This document shows positions 1 through 8,164 of a stretch of 64,000 bases of DNA, piece after piece. The stretch's first letter is position 1, and each line of letters starts with the position of its first letter. A program made the translations under genes and the position numbers. Source of the stretch: Rubrivivax sp. (GTDB taxonomy: Bacteria; Pseudomonadota; Gammaproteobacteria; Burkholderiales; Burkholderiaceae_C); contig JAIYCR010000058.1 of NCBI GenBank assembly GCA_027487905.1, forward strand, positions 1 to 64,000, given 5' to 3'. A model generated the notes under the pieces. That model was not told the DNA's origin. It did not search any database and was given only the letters and a program-made list of their open reading frames with translations.

Positions 1-42
1 TATAAGGGCGACACCCGGGCCATCCCGGATGCCAGCGACACC

Positions 43-2115
43 ATGACACCCACCGCGCAGGATGACGATAGCGCACCGCCCGACGCGGTGCCACCGATGC
101 TCCGGGCGAACACCGCGAGGTTTCGCGACTGGCTGGCCCGGCACAGGGGCCTGAGCCTGGCCGACTACGACGCCCTGCGCCGCTGGTCGGTCGCCGACGT
201 CCCTGCATTCTGGTCGGCGCTGTGGGACTTCTTCGACCTGCACTCGGCCACCCCGATCGAAAGCATCCTGGCGGACGCGCGGATGCCCGGCGCCCGGTGG
301 TTCCAGGGCGCGACGCTCAATTACGCGGCGCAGGTCGCCCGCCATGCGCCCGCCGCAGATGCTCAGGGCATACCCGCGGTCGTTTTCCGCAACGAGCGCC
401 TGCAGCGCGAGGGCCGCGACCGCGTCATCGGCTGGGGCGAGCTGGCGTCCGATGCGGCCGCACTCGCTGCGCGTCTGCGATCGCTGGGCGTCGGTCCGGG
501 CGACCGCGTCGCGGCCTACCTTCCGAACGTGCCGCAGGCGCTGGTCGGCCTGCTCGCCTGCGCCTCGATCGGCGCCGTCTGGAGCCTGTGCGCACCCGAC
601 ATGGGCGTGTCCACCGTCCGCGACCGCTTCCGGCAGATCGAGCCGGTCATCCTGATCGCCGGCGACGGCACGGTCTACGGCGGGAAGACCATCGACCGGC
701 GTGCAGCCGTCGCGGAGTTGCTGCGGGATCTGCCGACCGTGCACACGCTGATCACGGTGCCGTACCTGGAGGAGTCCGGTGCCCGGATCGACGGGCGGGA
801 CGGCCCGTTCACGATCGATCTCGCCGGGTGGGACGGCACGGTCATCGAATGGAGCGACGCATTCGAACGCGGACGCGGTGTCGACCCTCAGCCACAGCCC
901 TTCGACCATCCCCTGTGGATCGTCTACTCCAGCGGAACGACCGGGCTGCCCAAGCCCATCGTTCATGGCCATGGCGGCGTGGTTCTGGAGATGCTCAAGC
1001 TGCACGCCTTCCACCTCGACCTGCAGCCGAGCACCTCGCGTCTGCGCGCCGATCCGGAGCGCTTCCACTGGTACAGCAGTTCGGGCTGGGTGATGTGGAA
1101 CCTGCAGGTCTGCGCACTGCTGCTGGGCACGACGGTGTGTCTGTACGACGGCCACCCGTCGTTCCCGGAGAAGGACACACTGTGGCGATTCGCGGGCGAC
1201 GCGGGCCTGACCTTCATGGGGGCGGGGGCCGCGTACTGGACGGCCTGCATGAAGTCCGGTGTCGACGCTCGGCGATGGGTCGACGGCCGTCGTCTGCGAT
1301 CGCTCGGTTCGACGGGTTCCCCGTTGCCGCCGGACGCCTACGAGTGGGGTTGGTCGCAACTCGGGCGGCCGATGTGGTGGGCCGTCATCTCGGGCGGAAC
1401 GGACATCGCGAGCGCCTTCCTGGGCGGCACGCCGGAGTTGCCCACCGTGCCCGGGGAGATGCAGGCCCGCGCGCTGGGTGCCGACGTGCGCGCCTGGGAC
1501 CCGGCCGGACACGACCTGGTCGACGAGGTGGGCGAACTGGTGTGCGTGAAGCCCATGCCGTCGATGCCGCTGCGCTTCTGGAACGATCCGCAGGCCCGGC
1601 GATACACCGACAGCTACTTCGACGTGTACCCCGGCGTGTGGCGGCACGGTGACTGGCTGCGGATCACCCCCGATGGCGGCTGCGTCGTCTACGGCCGCAG
1701 CGATGCCACCCTGAACCGCCACGGTCACCGCCTGGGCACGGCCGAGATCTATCGGGTGGTCGAGGCCATCCCCGAGGTCGTGGACAGCCTGGTGGTGGAC
1801 CTCGAGTTCCTCGGGCGGCCAAGCTTCATGCCGCTGTTCGTGGTGTTGCGTCAAGGGCTTGCGCTGGATGGGAGCCTCAAGGAGGAGATCCGGCGGCGCA
1901 TCCGCGAACAGGTGTCGCCTCGTTTCCTGCCCGACGCGATCGAGCAGGTCGCCGAGATTCCACGCACCTTGACCGGCAAGAAGCAGGAGCTTCCGGTCAA
2001 GAAACTGATGCTGGGCAGGCCTGCCGCCGAGGTGGTGAACAAGGACGCCTGTGCCAACGCGGGGGCGTTCGACTGGTTCGTGGACTATGCGCGGCAGCGT
2101 GCCGCCGGGGAGTGA
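43..2115 (+). CDS. Acetoacetyl-CoA synthetase-like acyl-CoA ligase
   Basis: This is a 690-residue ANL-superfamily adenylate-forming ligase that should activate a short 3-keto or related acid to its CoA thioester in the cytoplasm. It has the acetoacetyl-CoA synthetase layout: an N-terminal cap with the W-S-V-x-D / F-W-x-x-x-W-D-F pattern near residues 50-70, a P-loop YSSGTTGLPKP near 300, a GRSDATLNRHGHRLG hinge near 550, and a C-terminal LTGKKQELPVKK carrying the adenylation lysine. The length fits the family (about 650-690). No strong ribosome site precedes the ATG, but translation from it leaves a normal N-terminal cap. A short upstream reading frame ends at base 46 in an ATGA overlap, so the gene may be the continuation of an operon entering from the left. 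It overlaps the next gene by four bases. The substrate is inferred from the family; a related beta-keto acid is possible. Confidence 0.85.
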   Translation: MTPTAQDDDSAPPDAVPPMLRANTARFRDWLARHRGLSLADYDALRRWSVADVPAFWSALWDFFDLHSATPIESILADARMPGARWFQGATLNYAAQVARHAPAADAQGIPAVVFRNERLQREGRDRVIGWGELASDAAALAARLRSLGVGPGDRVAAYLPNVPQALVGLLACASIGAVWSLCAPDMGVSTVRDRFRQIEPVILIAGDGTVYGGKTIDRRAAVAELLRDLPTVHTLITVPYLEESGARIDGRDGPFTIDLAGWDGTVIEWSDAFERGRGVDPQPQPFDHPLWIVYSSGTTGLPKPIVHGHGGVVLEMLKLHAFHLDLQPSTSRLRADPERFHWYSSSGWVMWNLQVCALLLGTTVCLYDGHPSFPEKDTLWRFAGDAGLTFMGAGAAYWTACMKSGVDARRWVDGRRLRSLGSTGSPLPPDAYEWGWSQLGRPMWWAVISGGTDIASAFLGGTPELPTVPGEMQARALGADVRAWDPAGHDLVDEVGELVCVKPMPSMPLRFWNDPQARRYTDSYFDVYPGVWRHGDWLRITPDGGCVVYGRSDATLNRHGHRLGTAEIYRVVEAIPEVVDSLVVDLEFLGRPSFMPLFVVLRQGLALDGSLKEEIRRRIREQVSPRFLPDAIEQVAEIPRTLTGKKQELPVKKLMLGRPAAEVVNKDACANAGAFDWFVDYARQRAAGE

Positions 2116-3041
2116 CGGGAATGGGCGAGGGAAAGTTGCTGCAGGGCCAGGTCGCCATCGTGACCGGTGGTGGTCGTGGCGTGGGGCGGGGCGTCTGCCT
2201 GGCGCTGGCGGAGGCCGGAGCGAAGGTGGTCGTCAACGACATCGGCGCGACGCTGGACGGTCGGTCCAGCGGGGAACAGCCCGCCGACGAGGTGGTGGGC
2301 GCGATCCGCGCGATGGGGGGCGAGGCCGTGGCGGACGGCGCCGACATATCCGACTGGACATCGGCCCATCGCCTGGCCGATCACGCGGTCGAGGCTTTCG
2401 GCCGGCTGGACATCGTGGTGAACAACGCGGGCATCCTGCGCGACGTCATGTTCCACCGGATGAGCGAGGCCGAGTTCGACGCCGTGCTCGCGGTGCACCT
2501 CAAGGGCAGCTTCAACGTCAGCCGCGCGGCGGCCACGCACTTCAAGGCCCAGGGCAGCGGTGCCTTCGTCCACATGACGAGCACCTCCGGCCTGATCGGC
2601 AATTTCGGCCAGGCCAACTATTCGGCGGCCAAGCTGGGCATCGTGGGACTGTCCAAGAGCATCGCGCTGGACATGGCCAGGTTCGGCGTGCGCTCGAATG
2701 CCGTCGCACCCTTCGCCTGGACCCGGATGATCGACAGCATCCCCGCGCAGACACCCGAGCAGTTGCGGCGCGTCGAGGGTCTCAAGAAGCTCGTGCCCGA
2801 GAAGGTCGCCCCCTTCGTCGTGGCGCTGTGCGCCGAAGGTGCGAGGGACGTTTCGGGGCAGGTCTTCGGTGTGCGCAACAACGAGATCTACCTGTTCAGC
2901 CAGCCCCGCCCGGTGAGGAACGCCCACCGCAGCGAGGGCTGGACGCCGCAATCCATCCTCGATTCGGCACTGCCCATGCTGCGCCCAGGCTTCTACGGGT
3001 TGGACCGGTCGGCCGACGTCTTCACCTGGGATCCGGTCTAG
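2112..3041 (+). CDS. SDR dehydrogenase resembling the MFE-2 (3R)-hydroxyacyl-CoA dehydrogenase domain
   Basis: This 309-residue classical SDR has the cofactor motif TGGGRGVGRG near residue 20, NNAG near 95 and the YSAAK catalytic pair near 175. The long cofactor-proximal insert before the DISDW segment and the GNFGQANYSAAKLG block resemble the dehydrogenase part of peroxisomal multifunctional enzyme type 2 (17beta-HSD4), which oxidises (3R)-hydroxyacyl-CoA to 3-ketoacyl-CoA with NAD. The GTG at 2112 overlaps the previous stop (GTGA); an ATG at 2121 is an alternative start three codons later. The extended C-terminus after residue 265 is longer than in most SDRs. The neighbouring MaoC-type gene at 6151-7023 would supply the matching hydratase. 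The exact substrate is unknown. Confidence 0.8.
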   Translation: MTGMGEGKLLQGQVAIVTGGGRGVGRGVCLALAEAGAKVVVNDIGATLDGRSSGEQPADEVVGAIRAMGGEAVADGADISDWTSAHRLADHAVEAFGRLDIVVNNAGILRDVMFHRMSEAEFDAVLAVHLKGSFNVSRAAATHFKAQGSGAFVHMTSTSGLIGNFGQANYSAAKLGIVGLSKSIALDMARFGVRSNAVAPFAWTRMIDSIPAQTPEQLRRVEGLKKLVPEKVAPFVVALCAEGARDVSGQVFGVRNNEIYLFSQPRPVRNAHRSEGWTPQSILDSALPMLRPGFYGLDRSADVFTWDPV

Positions 3042-3047
3042 GGTCAC

Positions 3048-3065
3048 AATCGTTCACTTCATTAT
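3048..3065. promoter_or_regulatory. Weak half-conserved copy of the island operator before marR
   Basis: The segment ATCGTTCACT (3049-3058) shares TCGTTCACT with the reverse complement of the operator at 8137-8154, but the second arm (TTAT) is not conserved. It lies about 45 bases before the MarR start and is flanked by a TCACAAT/ATTGTCA imperfect repeat. It could be an autoregulatory site, or it could be chance. Confidence 0.3.
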
Positions 3066-3107
3066 TGTCAAAGACCCGGTGGTCGACGCCTCCGGGTCGG
3101 TCCACCG

Positions 3108-3611
3108 ATGCCCGCATCCCCATCCGCCACCGCAGCAGCAGCAGCCGCCGCCGCGCCCAAGAGCATCGACTGGGAACTGCGACTGGGCTTCCTCATCCAC
3201 GACGTCTCCCGCCTGCGGCGCAGTGCCTTCGACCGGTGCCTCAAGCCCTTGAACGTGACGCGGTCCCAGTGGTGGGTGCTGGCCTACCTGTCGCGCGAGG
3301 ACGGCATGACCCAGAGCCAGCTGGCCGAGGAGCTCGACCTCGGCAAGGTGGCGGTGGGCGGCCTCATCGACCGGCTGGAGAAGACGGGCCTGGTCAGACG
3401 CGACGCGGATGCCACCGACCGGCGCGTCAACCGCGTCTTCCTCGAGCCCAAGAGCAAGGCGCTGATCGCGAAGATGCGCAAGGTCAGCCACCGGCTGAAC
3501 GTGCAGATCCTCTCGGGACTGGACGATGTGGCGCTGGAGAGCACTGCAGTGACGCTGGACGCCATGAAGCGCAACCTTCTGGTCTACCTGCAGACGCCCG
3601 AGCAGACCTGA
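3108..3611 (+). CDS. MarR-family transcriptional regulator
   Basis: This 167-residue protein has a winged-helix MarR core. A dimerisation helix at residues 20-45 is followed by the recognition region TQSQLAEELDLGKVAVGGLI near 67-86, and the wing contains D-A-T-D-R-R-V-N. The first 20 residues are an alanine-rich low-complexity tail. MarR proteins usually repress catabolic genes and are released by an aromatic acid or acyl-CoA; BadR, the regulator of cyclohexanecarboxylate degradation in Rhodopseudomonas, belongs to this family. It is the only regulator encoded in the first 35 kb, and it stands directly before an AliA-like ligase whose promoter carries the repeated operator. It is therefore the first candidate for the regulator of this island, but that is inference from position only. 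Confidence 0.88.
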   Translation: MPASPSATAAAAAAAAPKSIDWELRLGFLIHDVSRLRRSAFDRCLKPLNVTRSQWWVLAYLSREDGMTQSQLAEELDLGKVAVGGLIDRLEKTGLVRRDADATDRRVNRVFLEPKSKALIAKMRKVSHRLNVQILSGLDDVALESTAVTLDAMKRNLLVYLQTPEQT

Positions 3612-3655
3612 GCGGCCGCGACTCCGGGTTGCCCCGGGGGCCTGCATGCCATGTG

Positions 3656-3677
3656 CATAGTACGCTAGCGCACGATC
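3656..3677. promoter_or_regulatory. Repeated island operator (copy 1), upstream of the CoA ligase
   Basis: Bases 3660-3677 read GTAC-GCTAGC-GCAC-GATC, the exact reverse complement of the 17-base core found at 15284-15300. The site lies 46 bases before the ligase start and overlaps a possible -10 (CATAGT). Confidence 0.6.
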
Positions 3678-3722
3678 AGGACCCAGGCGAGGTCCTCGGC
3701 ATCACACCCTCCGGAGACGAAG

Positions 3723-5342
3723 ATGACCTCGACCCGTTTCGATCCCGCCGCCCATGCCCAGGCCATGCGCAGCGGCGGCTACTGGACCGACCGTTCATAC
3801 GACGAGTTCATCGCCCAGGCGTCACAGGCGACACCGGACAAGGCGGCCCTCATCGCCTATCGGCACGATCGGACCGACCCCCGCCGATTCGACTGGCGCA
3901 GCCTCGCCGACACGATCGCCCGTTGCGCGGCCGGCCTGGAAGACCTGGGGGTGAGCGCAGGCGACATCATCGCCGTGCAACTGCCCAACTGGTGGGAGTT
4001 CATGGTGGTGTCCCTCGCCGCGAACCGCATCGGCGCCGTGGTCAACCCGCTGATGCCGATCTTCCGCGAGCGCGAGTTGTCCTACATGCTCGGCTTCGCC
4101 GAGGCGAAAGTGCTTGTCGTCCCCAAGGTGTTCCGCGGCTTCGACCACGAACAGATGGCGCGGTCGCTCCAGCAGGCCTTGCCGACCCTGCGCCATGTGG
4201 TCGTCGTGGACGGCGAGGGCGAGGACGGTTTCGAACGCCGACTGCTGTCGGGCCACCGGCGGGTTCAACCCAGCTCGCCGCCCCGTCTGGCGGCGGACGG
4301 GATGGCGGTGGTGATGTTCACCTCGGGCACCACCGGTTCACCCAAGGGCGTCATGCATTCGCACAACACCTTGCTGGCGTGCAACCAGGCGCTGGCAGGG
4401 CGCTTCGGGCTGACCACCGACGACGTGATGCTCGCGTGTTCGCCACTCGGCCACATGACGGGCTATGCCGCCGTGATGCTGCTGGGCGTGAGCCTGGGCG
4501 CCACGCTCGTTCTCCAGGATGTCTGGGACGGACAGCGCGGCGTGTCGATCATGGCCGAGACCGGGGTGAGCTTCACGGCCGCCTCCACGCCCTTCCTGTC
4601 CGACATCTGCGCGGCGGTCGCGGGCGGTGCGCCTCGACCGGCGGCACTGCGCAATTTCCTGTGCGGTGGCGCGCCGATTCCGCCCGTGCTCATCGAGCGC
4701 GCGGCCCAGGAGCTCGGACTGATGGTGTGCTCGCTGTGGGGCATGACCGAGTCGCTGTCGAGCACGCTCACCGAACCGCAGCGGGCGGCCGAGAAGTCGT
4801 CGCGCACCGACGGTCGGGCGCTGGATGGCGTCGATGTCAAGGTCGTCGATTTCGATGGACAGGCCTTGCCGGCCGGGCAGACCGGCCGACTCCTGGTGCG
4901 GGGTTCGCAGATGTTCCTGGGCTACTACAAGCGCCCGGACATCGCCACCTTCGACGCCGACGGGTGGTTCGACACCGGGGACCTCGCCTATGCCGACGAC
5001 GAGGGCTACATCCGCATCAACGGGCGGACCAAGGACGTGCTCATCCGCGGCGGCGAGAACGTGCCGGTCGTGGAGATCGAGGCGCTGCTGTACAAGCACC
5101 CGGCGGTCATCGCGGCTGCACTTGTGGGCTATCCCGATGCGAGGCTGGGCGAGCGCGGCTGTGCGTTCGTCGTGCTCAAGCCCGGGCACACCCTCACCCT
5201 GGAGGACCTGCAGGCGTACATGGCCGAATGCAAGGTCGCCAAGCAGTACTGGCCGGAGCGGGTCGAGGCGGTGCAGGACCTTCCGCGAACGCCCAGCGGC
5301 AAGGTGCAGAAGTTCAAGCTGCGCGAACTGGCCGTCCAATGA
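3723..5342 (+). CDS. Acyl-CoA ligase, cyclohexanecarboxylate-CoA ligase (AliA)-like
   Basis: This 539-residue ANL ligase carries FTSGTTGSPKG near residue 200, INGRTKDVLIRGGENV near 437 and the C-terminal RTPSGKVQKFKLRE with the catalytic lysine. The N-terminus (G-Y-W-T-D-R-S-Y-D-E-F) and the blocks QLPNWWEF and NPLMPIFRERELS are typical of the group annotated as cyclohexanecarboxylate-CoA ligase (AliA). It would prime the incoming acid for the beta-oxidation enzymes around it. A good ribosome site (GGAGA, 3712-3716) precedes the ATG. Its stop overlaps the next start (ATGA), so ligase and crotonase are cotranslated. Substrate assignment to an alicyclic acid is tentative, because this subgroup also contains ligases of unknown substrate. 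Confidence 0.85.
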   Translation: MTSTRFDPAAHAQAMRSGGYWTDRSYDEFIAQASQATPDKAALIAYRHDRTDPRRFDWRSLADTIARCAAGLEDLGVSAGDIIAVQLPNWWEFMVVSLAANRIGAVVNPLMPIFRERELSYMLGFAEAKVLVVPKVFRGFDHEQMARSLQQALPTLRHVVVVDGEGEDGFERRLLSGHRRVQPSSPPRLAADGMAVVMFTSGTTGSPKGVMHSHNTLLACNQALAGRFGLTTDDVMLACSPLGHMTGYAAVMLLGVSLGATLVLQDVWDGQRGVSIMAETGVSFTAASTPFLSDICAAVAGGAPRPAALRNFLCGGAPIPPVLIERAAQELGLMVCSLWGMTESLSSTLTEPQRAAEKSSRTDGRALDGVDVKVVDFDGQALPAGQTGRLLVRGSQMFLGYYKRPDIATFDADGWFDTGDLAYADDEGYIRINGRTKDVLIRGGENVPVVEIEALLYKHPAVIAAALVGYPDARLGERGCAFVVLKPGHTLTLEDLQAYMAECKVAKQYWPERVEAVQDLPRTPSGKVQKFKLRELAVQ

Positions 5343-6136
5343 GCGACGGCTATTCGCTGGAGCGCCTCGACGGGGGCGTGGCGCTGCTGCGCTTGGAGCA
5401 GCCCCAGCGGCTGAATGCCTTGTCCGACCGGATCGTCGCCGACCTTCACGACGAGCTCGCCGGTCTGGCGCAGGACCCTTCCCTGAGGTGCCTCGTGCTG
5501 ACCGGCGCTGGCCGGGCGTTCTGCGCGGGCTTCGACCTGAACGAGGCGCAGGCCGCGCCGGACGAGGCGGCCATGGGCCCTGCGGCCGCCTGGACTGCCC
5601 GTCAGGAGTCCTTCGCCGGACTGGTGACCCGCTTGCGCGGGCTGCGTGCGCCCGTCATCGCTGCGGTCAACGGGCTGGCCAACGGCGCCGGTCTGGCGCT
5701 GGCGCTGGCGGCGGAGATCCGCTATGCGGGGCAGTCCGCCCGCTTCAACGCGGCCTTCGTGAAGGTCGGCATGACGGGCTGCGACATGGGGGTGAGCTGG
5801 CTGCTGCCGCGCTGTGTGGGCCTCTCGAACAGCTTCGAGATGCTGCTCACCGGCCGGATGGTGGACGCCATCGAGGCTGAACGGATCGGCCTCGTCACCG
5901 CGACGGTACCGGATGACGACCTGCTCGGCCGCGCGCTGGACACCGCGCGCGCCATCAGCGCCCACGATGCGTTCGCCGTCTGGATGACCAAGCGGGGTGC
6001 ATGGGCCAACGCCGAGGCTGCGTCGATGGCCCAGGCCATCGAGCTGGAGAATCGGTCGCAGATCCTGGCTCAGCACACGGGTGTGCTCGGTCGCGCGGCG
6101 CAGGCGCTGCTCAGCCGCAAGCGCAGCAGCGAATAG
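5339..6136 (+). CDS. Crotonase-fold protein lacking both hydratase glutamates
   Basis: This 265-residue enoyl-CoA hydratase/isomerase-family protein keeps the CoA-binding and oxyanion-hole segments (GRAFCAGFDL near residue 60; NGLANGAGLALALA near 105). The two glutamates that catalyse hydration in classical crotonase align with alanine (GAGLALALAAE) and phenylalanine (ARFNAAFVKVG). A conserved GCDMG segment follows, as in crotonases of other activity (isomerases, hydrolases, ring-cleaving enzymes). Calling it an enoyl-CoA hydratase would therefore be unsafe. It starts inside the ligase stop (ATGA) and ends 14 bases from the convergent MaoC gene. It probably acts on the CoA ester formed by the ligase. 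Confidence 0.75.
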   Translation: MSDGYSLERLDGGVALLRLEQPQRLNALSDRIVADLHDELAGLAQDPSLRCLVLTGAGRAFCAGFDLNEAQAAPDEAAMGPAAAWTARQESFAGLVTRLRGLRAPVIAAVNGLANGAGLALALAAEIRYAGQSARFNAAFVKVGMTGCDMGVSWLLPRCVGLSNSFEMLLTGRMVDAIEAERIGLVTATVPDDDLLGRALDTARAISAHDAFAVWMTKRGAWANAEAASMAQAIELENRSQILAQHTGVLGRAAQALLSRKRSSE

Positions 6137-6150
6137 GCCGGCCGCCCACC

Positions 6151-7023
6151 TCAGGCGAACCCGCAGCGGCCGCGGTCGATCAGCAGCAGGTCGCGTTCCA
6201 GCGCCCGTGCGCGGAAGGCCATCTGGCCTTCCTGGCCGAACAGCTCGACGCGGACGGTCTCGCCCGGATAGCCCGGGTTCACGAACCGGGCGGACAGGCA
6301 ACGCAGCCGGGTCGCATCGGACGGCAGGCCCTGACGTCGCAGAAGCGCCAGCACCGCGATCCCCAGGTTGTTCAGCCCGTGGCTGATCGGCCGGTCGAAG
6401 CCAGCGGCCCGGGCCAGGGTGGGGTCCGCATGCAGTGGCATGAGGTCGCGGCTCGCGAGCCGGTACAGCAGCGCAGCGTTGCGCGGCGTGGCGATGTCGA
6501 TCACGTCGTCGGGCGTCGATGCGGGGTCCAGCGGCTCGCACGGCGCAGGCGCGACCCCCCAACTGCCGCAGCCTCCATCGCCGCGCAGGAACTGGACCTG
6601 CCGGATGTCGGCCACCGGCCGGCCGGTGTCGGCGTCGTCCAGCGAGATTTCGAAGTGGATCAGCGCACCGCGACCCGGCCCCTTGTCCTCGATGGCCAGG
6701 ATGCGGTGGCGTGCCACCACGCAGCCCGCGGCGGTCAGCGAGGCGTGCCAGGTCACGTGATGCTCGCCGTGCAGGATGCGAGGCCAGTCGATCTGGAAGA
6801 TCGGATCGTCGTGCCAGAAGGGGGGCCACCCGAGCGTCAATGCGAAGGTCGGCAGGACCTGCAGACCTGCCGGGTGGGCACCCTCGTAGACCAGGGGCAG
6901 GTCGACCGGCTCGACGGGATCCGCCCCGGCGCCGAGGGACAAGGCATACAGCGCGGCATCGCGGGTGTCCCAGGCGTGCCGCACCGGGGGAAACGGCCGC
7001 GCGAGGACGGCGTCGATGTTCAT
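6151..7023 (-). CDS. MaoC/MFE-2-type (R)-specific enoyl-CoA hydratase 2
   Basis: This 290-residue protein has two hot-dog halves. The N-terminal half has the MFE-2 pattern D-A-A-L-Y-A-L-S-L-G followed by V-Y-E-G and Q-V-L-P-T-F. The C-terminal half carries the hydratase-2 motif D193-LMPL-H198, whose Asp/His pair is the catalytic dyad; the usual asparagine in that motif is methionine here. The family hydrates trans-2-enoyl-CoA to (3R)-hydroxyacyl-CoA, the substrate expected for the MFE-2-like SDR at 2112-3041. It is translated from an ATGA overlap with the upstream MDR gene on the minus strand, under the operator at 8064-8085. Confidence 0.82.
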   Translation of the reverse strand: MNIDAVLARPFPPVRHAWDTRDAALYALSLGAGADPVEPVDLPLVYEGAHPAGLQVLPTFALTLGWPPFWHDDPIFQIDWPRILHGEHHVTWHASLTAAGCVVARHRILAIEDKGPGRGALIHFEISLDDADTGRPVADIRQVQFLRGDGGCGSWGVAPAPCEPLDPASTPDDVIDIATPRNAALLYRLASRDLMPLHADPTLARAAGFDRPISHGLNNLGIAVLALLRRQGLPSDATRLRCLSARFVNPGYPGETVRVELFGQEGQMAFRARALERDLLLIDRGRCGFA

Positions 7024-8048
7024 GGTTCGATCGTCACCACGACCTTGCCGAACTGCTCGCCCCGGTCGAGCCTGTCCATCGCATCGTGGACCCTGGCCAG
7101 CGGAAAGACGGCGTCGACCACCGGTCGGATCTGACGGCGGGCGAAGAGCTCGACGACCGTGCGGAACTCGTCCATGCTGCCGCCGGTCGACCCATACACC
7201 TCGAGTTGCCGGATGAACATGCGCTGCAGCTCCACCGGAGGATTGCTTCCCGAGGTGGCGCCGCAGGTCACGATGCGGCCGCCGCGCCGCAGGCTGCGCA
7301 GCGAATCGGCCCAGGTGGCCGCACCGACGCTGTCGACCACCATGTCGACGCCTTCGCGTTCGGTGATTTCCATCACCCGATCGACAACGCGATCGCTGCG
7401 GTAGTTGATCCCCGCATGCGCGCCGAGCTCGGCTGCCCGGGCGAGCTTGGCGTCCGATGAGGAGGTGACGATGGCACGGGCGCCCGCCAGGACGGCAAGC
7501 TGCAGTGCCGCTGCCGCGACGCCCCCGCCGATGCCCACGATCAGCACGGTCTCGCCTGGCCGCAGCGCGCGTTTGCCGAACAGCATGCGCCAGGCGGTGA
7601 GGTGTCCGACCATCAGGGCGCCGGCCTGGATGAGGTCCGCGTCATCGGGCAGCTGCACGAAGCAGTGTGCCGGCATGGCGATGTATTCGGCCAGCGTCCC
7701 GTGTCGGTGTTCGCCCATGATGTCTGCGTTCAGGCACAGCGGCTGGTCTCCGGCCAGGCAGAACCGGCATCGCCCGCAGAAGGCGTTGCTGTAGAGGATG
7801 GCCTTGCGGCCGATCTCGAGCCCGCTGCCCTCGGGCGCCCAGGCGACAACGCCGGCCGCCTCGACCCCCTGCACCAGGGGCAAGTCGTGCGTGATGCCCT
7901 GGCCGACGTCGCGCATGTAGAGGTCCACGCGGTTCAGGCCCACCGCGTGGACCTGAAGCAGGGCCTCGCCGGCCGCCGCAACGGGCTTGGGAAAGTCGCG
8001 CAGCTTCAAGCCCTCGCGACCCCGGGTTTCCAGAACGGCTGCTTTCAT
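7020..8048 (-). CDS. Zinc-type MDR alcohol dehydrogenase / quinone oxidoreductase family
   Basis: This 342-residue medium-chain dehydrogenase/reductase has an N-terminal GroES-like domain. A structural zinc cluster is visible at about residues 92-106 (C-G-R-C-R-F-C-L-A-G-D-Q-P-L-C), and the Rossmann motif is VGIGGGVAAAA near 170. The usual catalytic zinc cysteine near residue 38 is replaced (G-L-N-R-V-D), so a quinone-reductase or enoyl-reductase style reaction is as likely as alcohol oxidation. It is first in a two-gene minus-strand unit with the MaoC hydratase. A perfect 8-bp inverted repeat sits 16 bases before its start, where a bound repressor would block expression. Confidence 0.82.
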   Translation of the reverse strand: MKAAVLETRGREGLKLRDFPKPVAAAGEALLQVHAVGLNRVDLYMRDVGQGITHDLPLVQGVEAAGVVAWAPEGSGLEIGRKAILYSNAFCGRCRFCLAGDQPLCLNADIMGEHRHGTLAEYIAMPAHCFVQLPDDADLIQAGALMVGHLTAWRMLFGKRALRPGETVLIVGIGGGVAAAALQLAVLAGARAIVTSSSDAKLARAAELGAHAGINYRSDRVVDRVMEITEREGVDMVVDSVGAATWADSLRSLRRGGRIVTCGATSGSNPPVELQRMFIRQLEVYGSTGGSMDEFRTVVELFARRQIRPVVDAVFPLARVHDAMDRLDRGEQFGKVVVTIEP

Positions 8049-8063
8049 GCCGGAAGCGTAGAC

Positions 8064-8085
8064 GGTCGTACACCTGCGTACGACC
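8064..8085. promoter_or_regulatory. Repeated island operator (copy 2), perfect inverted repeat
   Basis: The sequence is GGTCGTAC-N6-GTACGACC, the most symmetrical copy of the element. It lies 16 bases before the minus-strand MDR gene, within the 116-base divergent gap shared with the SDR gene at 8165. Confidence 0.65.
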
Positions 8086-8136
8086 TGAGGAAAACCCGAC
8101 GACGCGGCGTCGGTGTCGTGCCTAAGATGGTCGGTG

Positions 8137-8154
8137 GTACGGTAGTGAACGATC
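8137..8154. promoter_or_regulatory. Repeated island operator (copy 3), before the SDR-led operon
   Basis: The sequence is GTAC-GGTAGT-GAAC-GATC. It lies eight bases after a possible -10 (TAAGAT, 8123-8128) and is followed immediately by a strong ribosome site (GGAGG, 8155-8159) for the GTG start at 8165. Confidence 0.6.
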
Positions 8155-8164
8155 GGAGGCTGGC

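Noticed and set aside
1-46. Possible C-terminal end of an upstream gene ending in an ATGA overlap at base 46
   Set aside because: Only about 15 codons are visible and the frame of the first gene is also open to the window edge, so it cannot be called.
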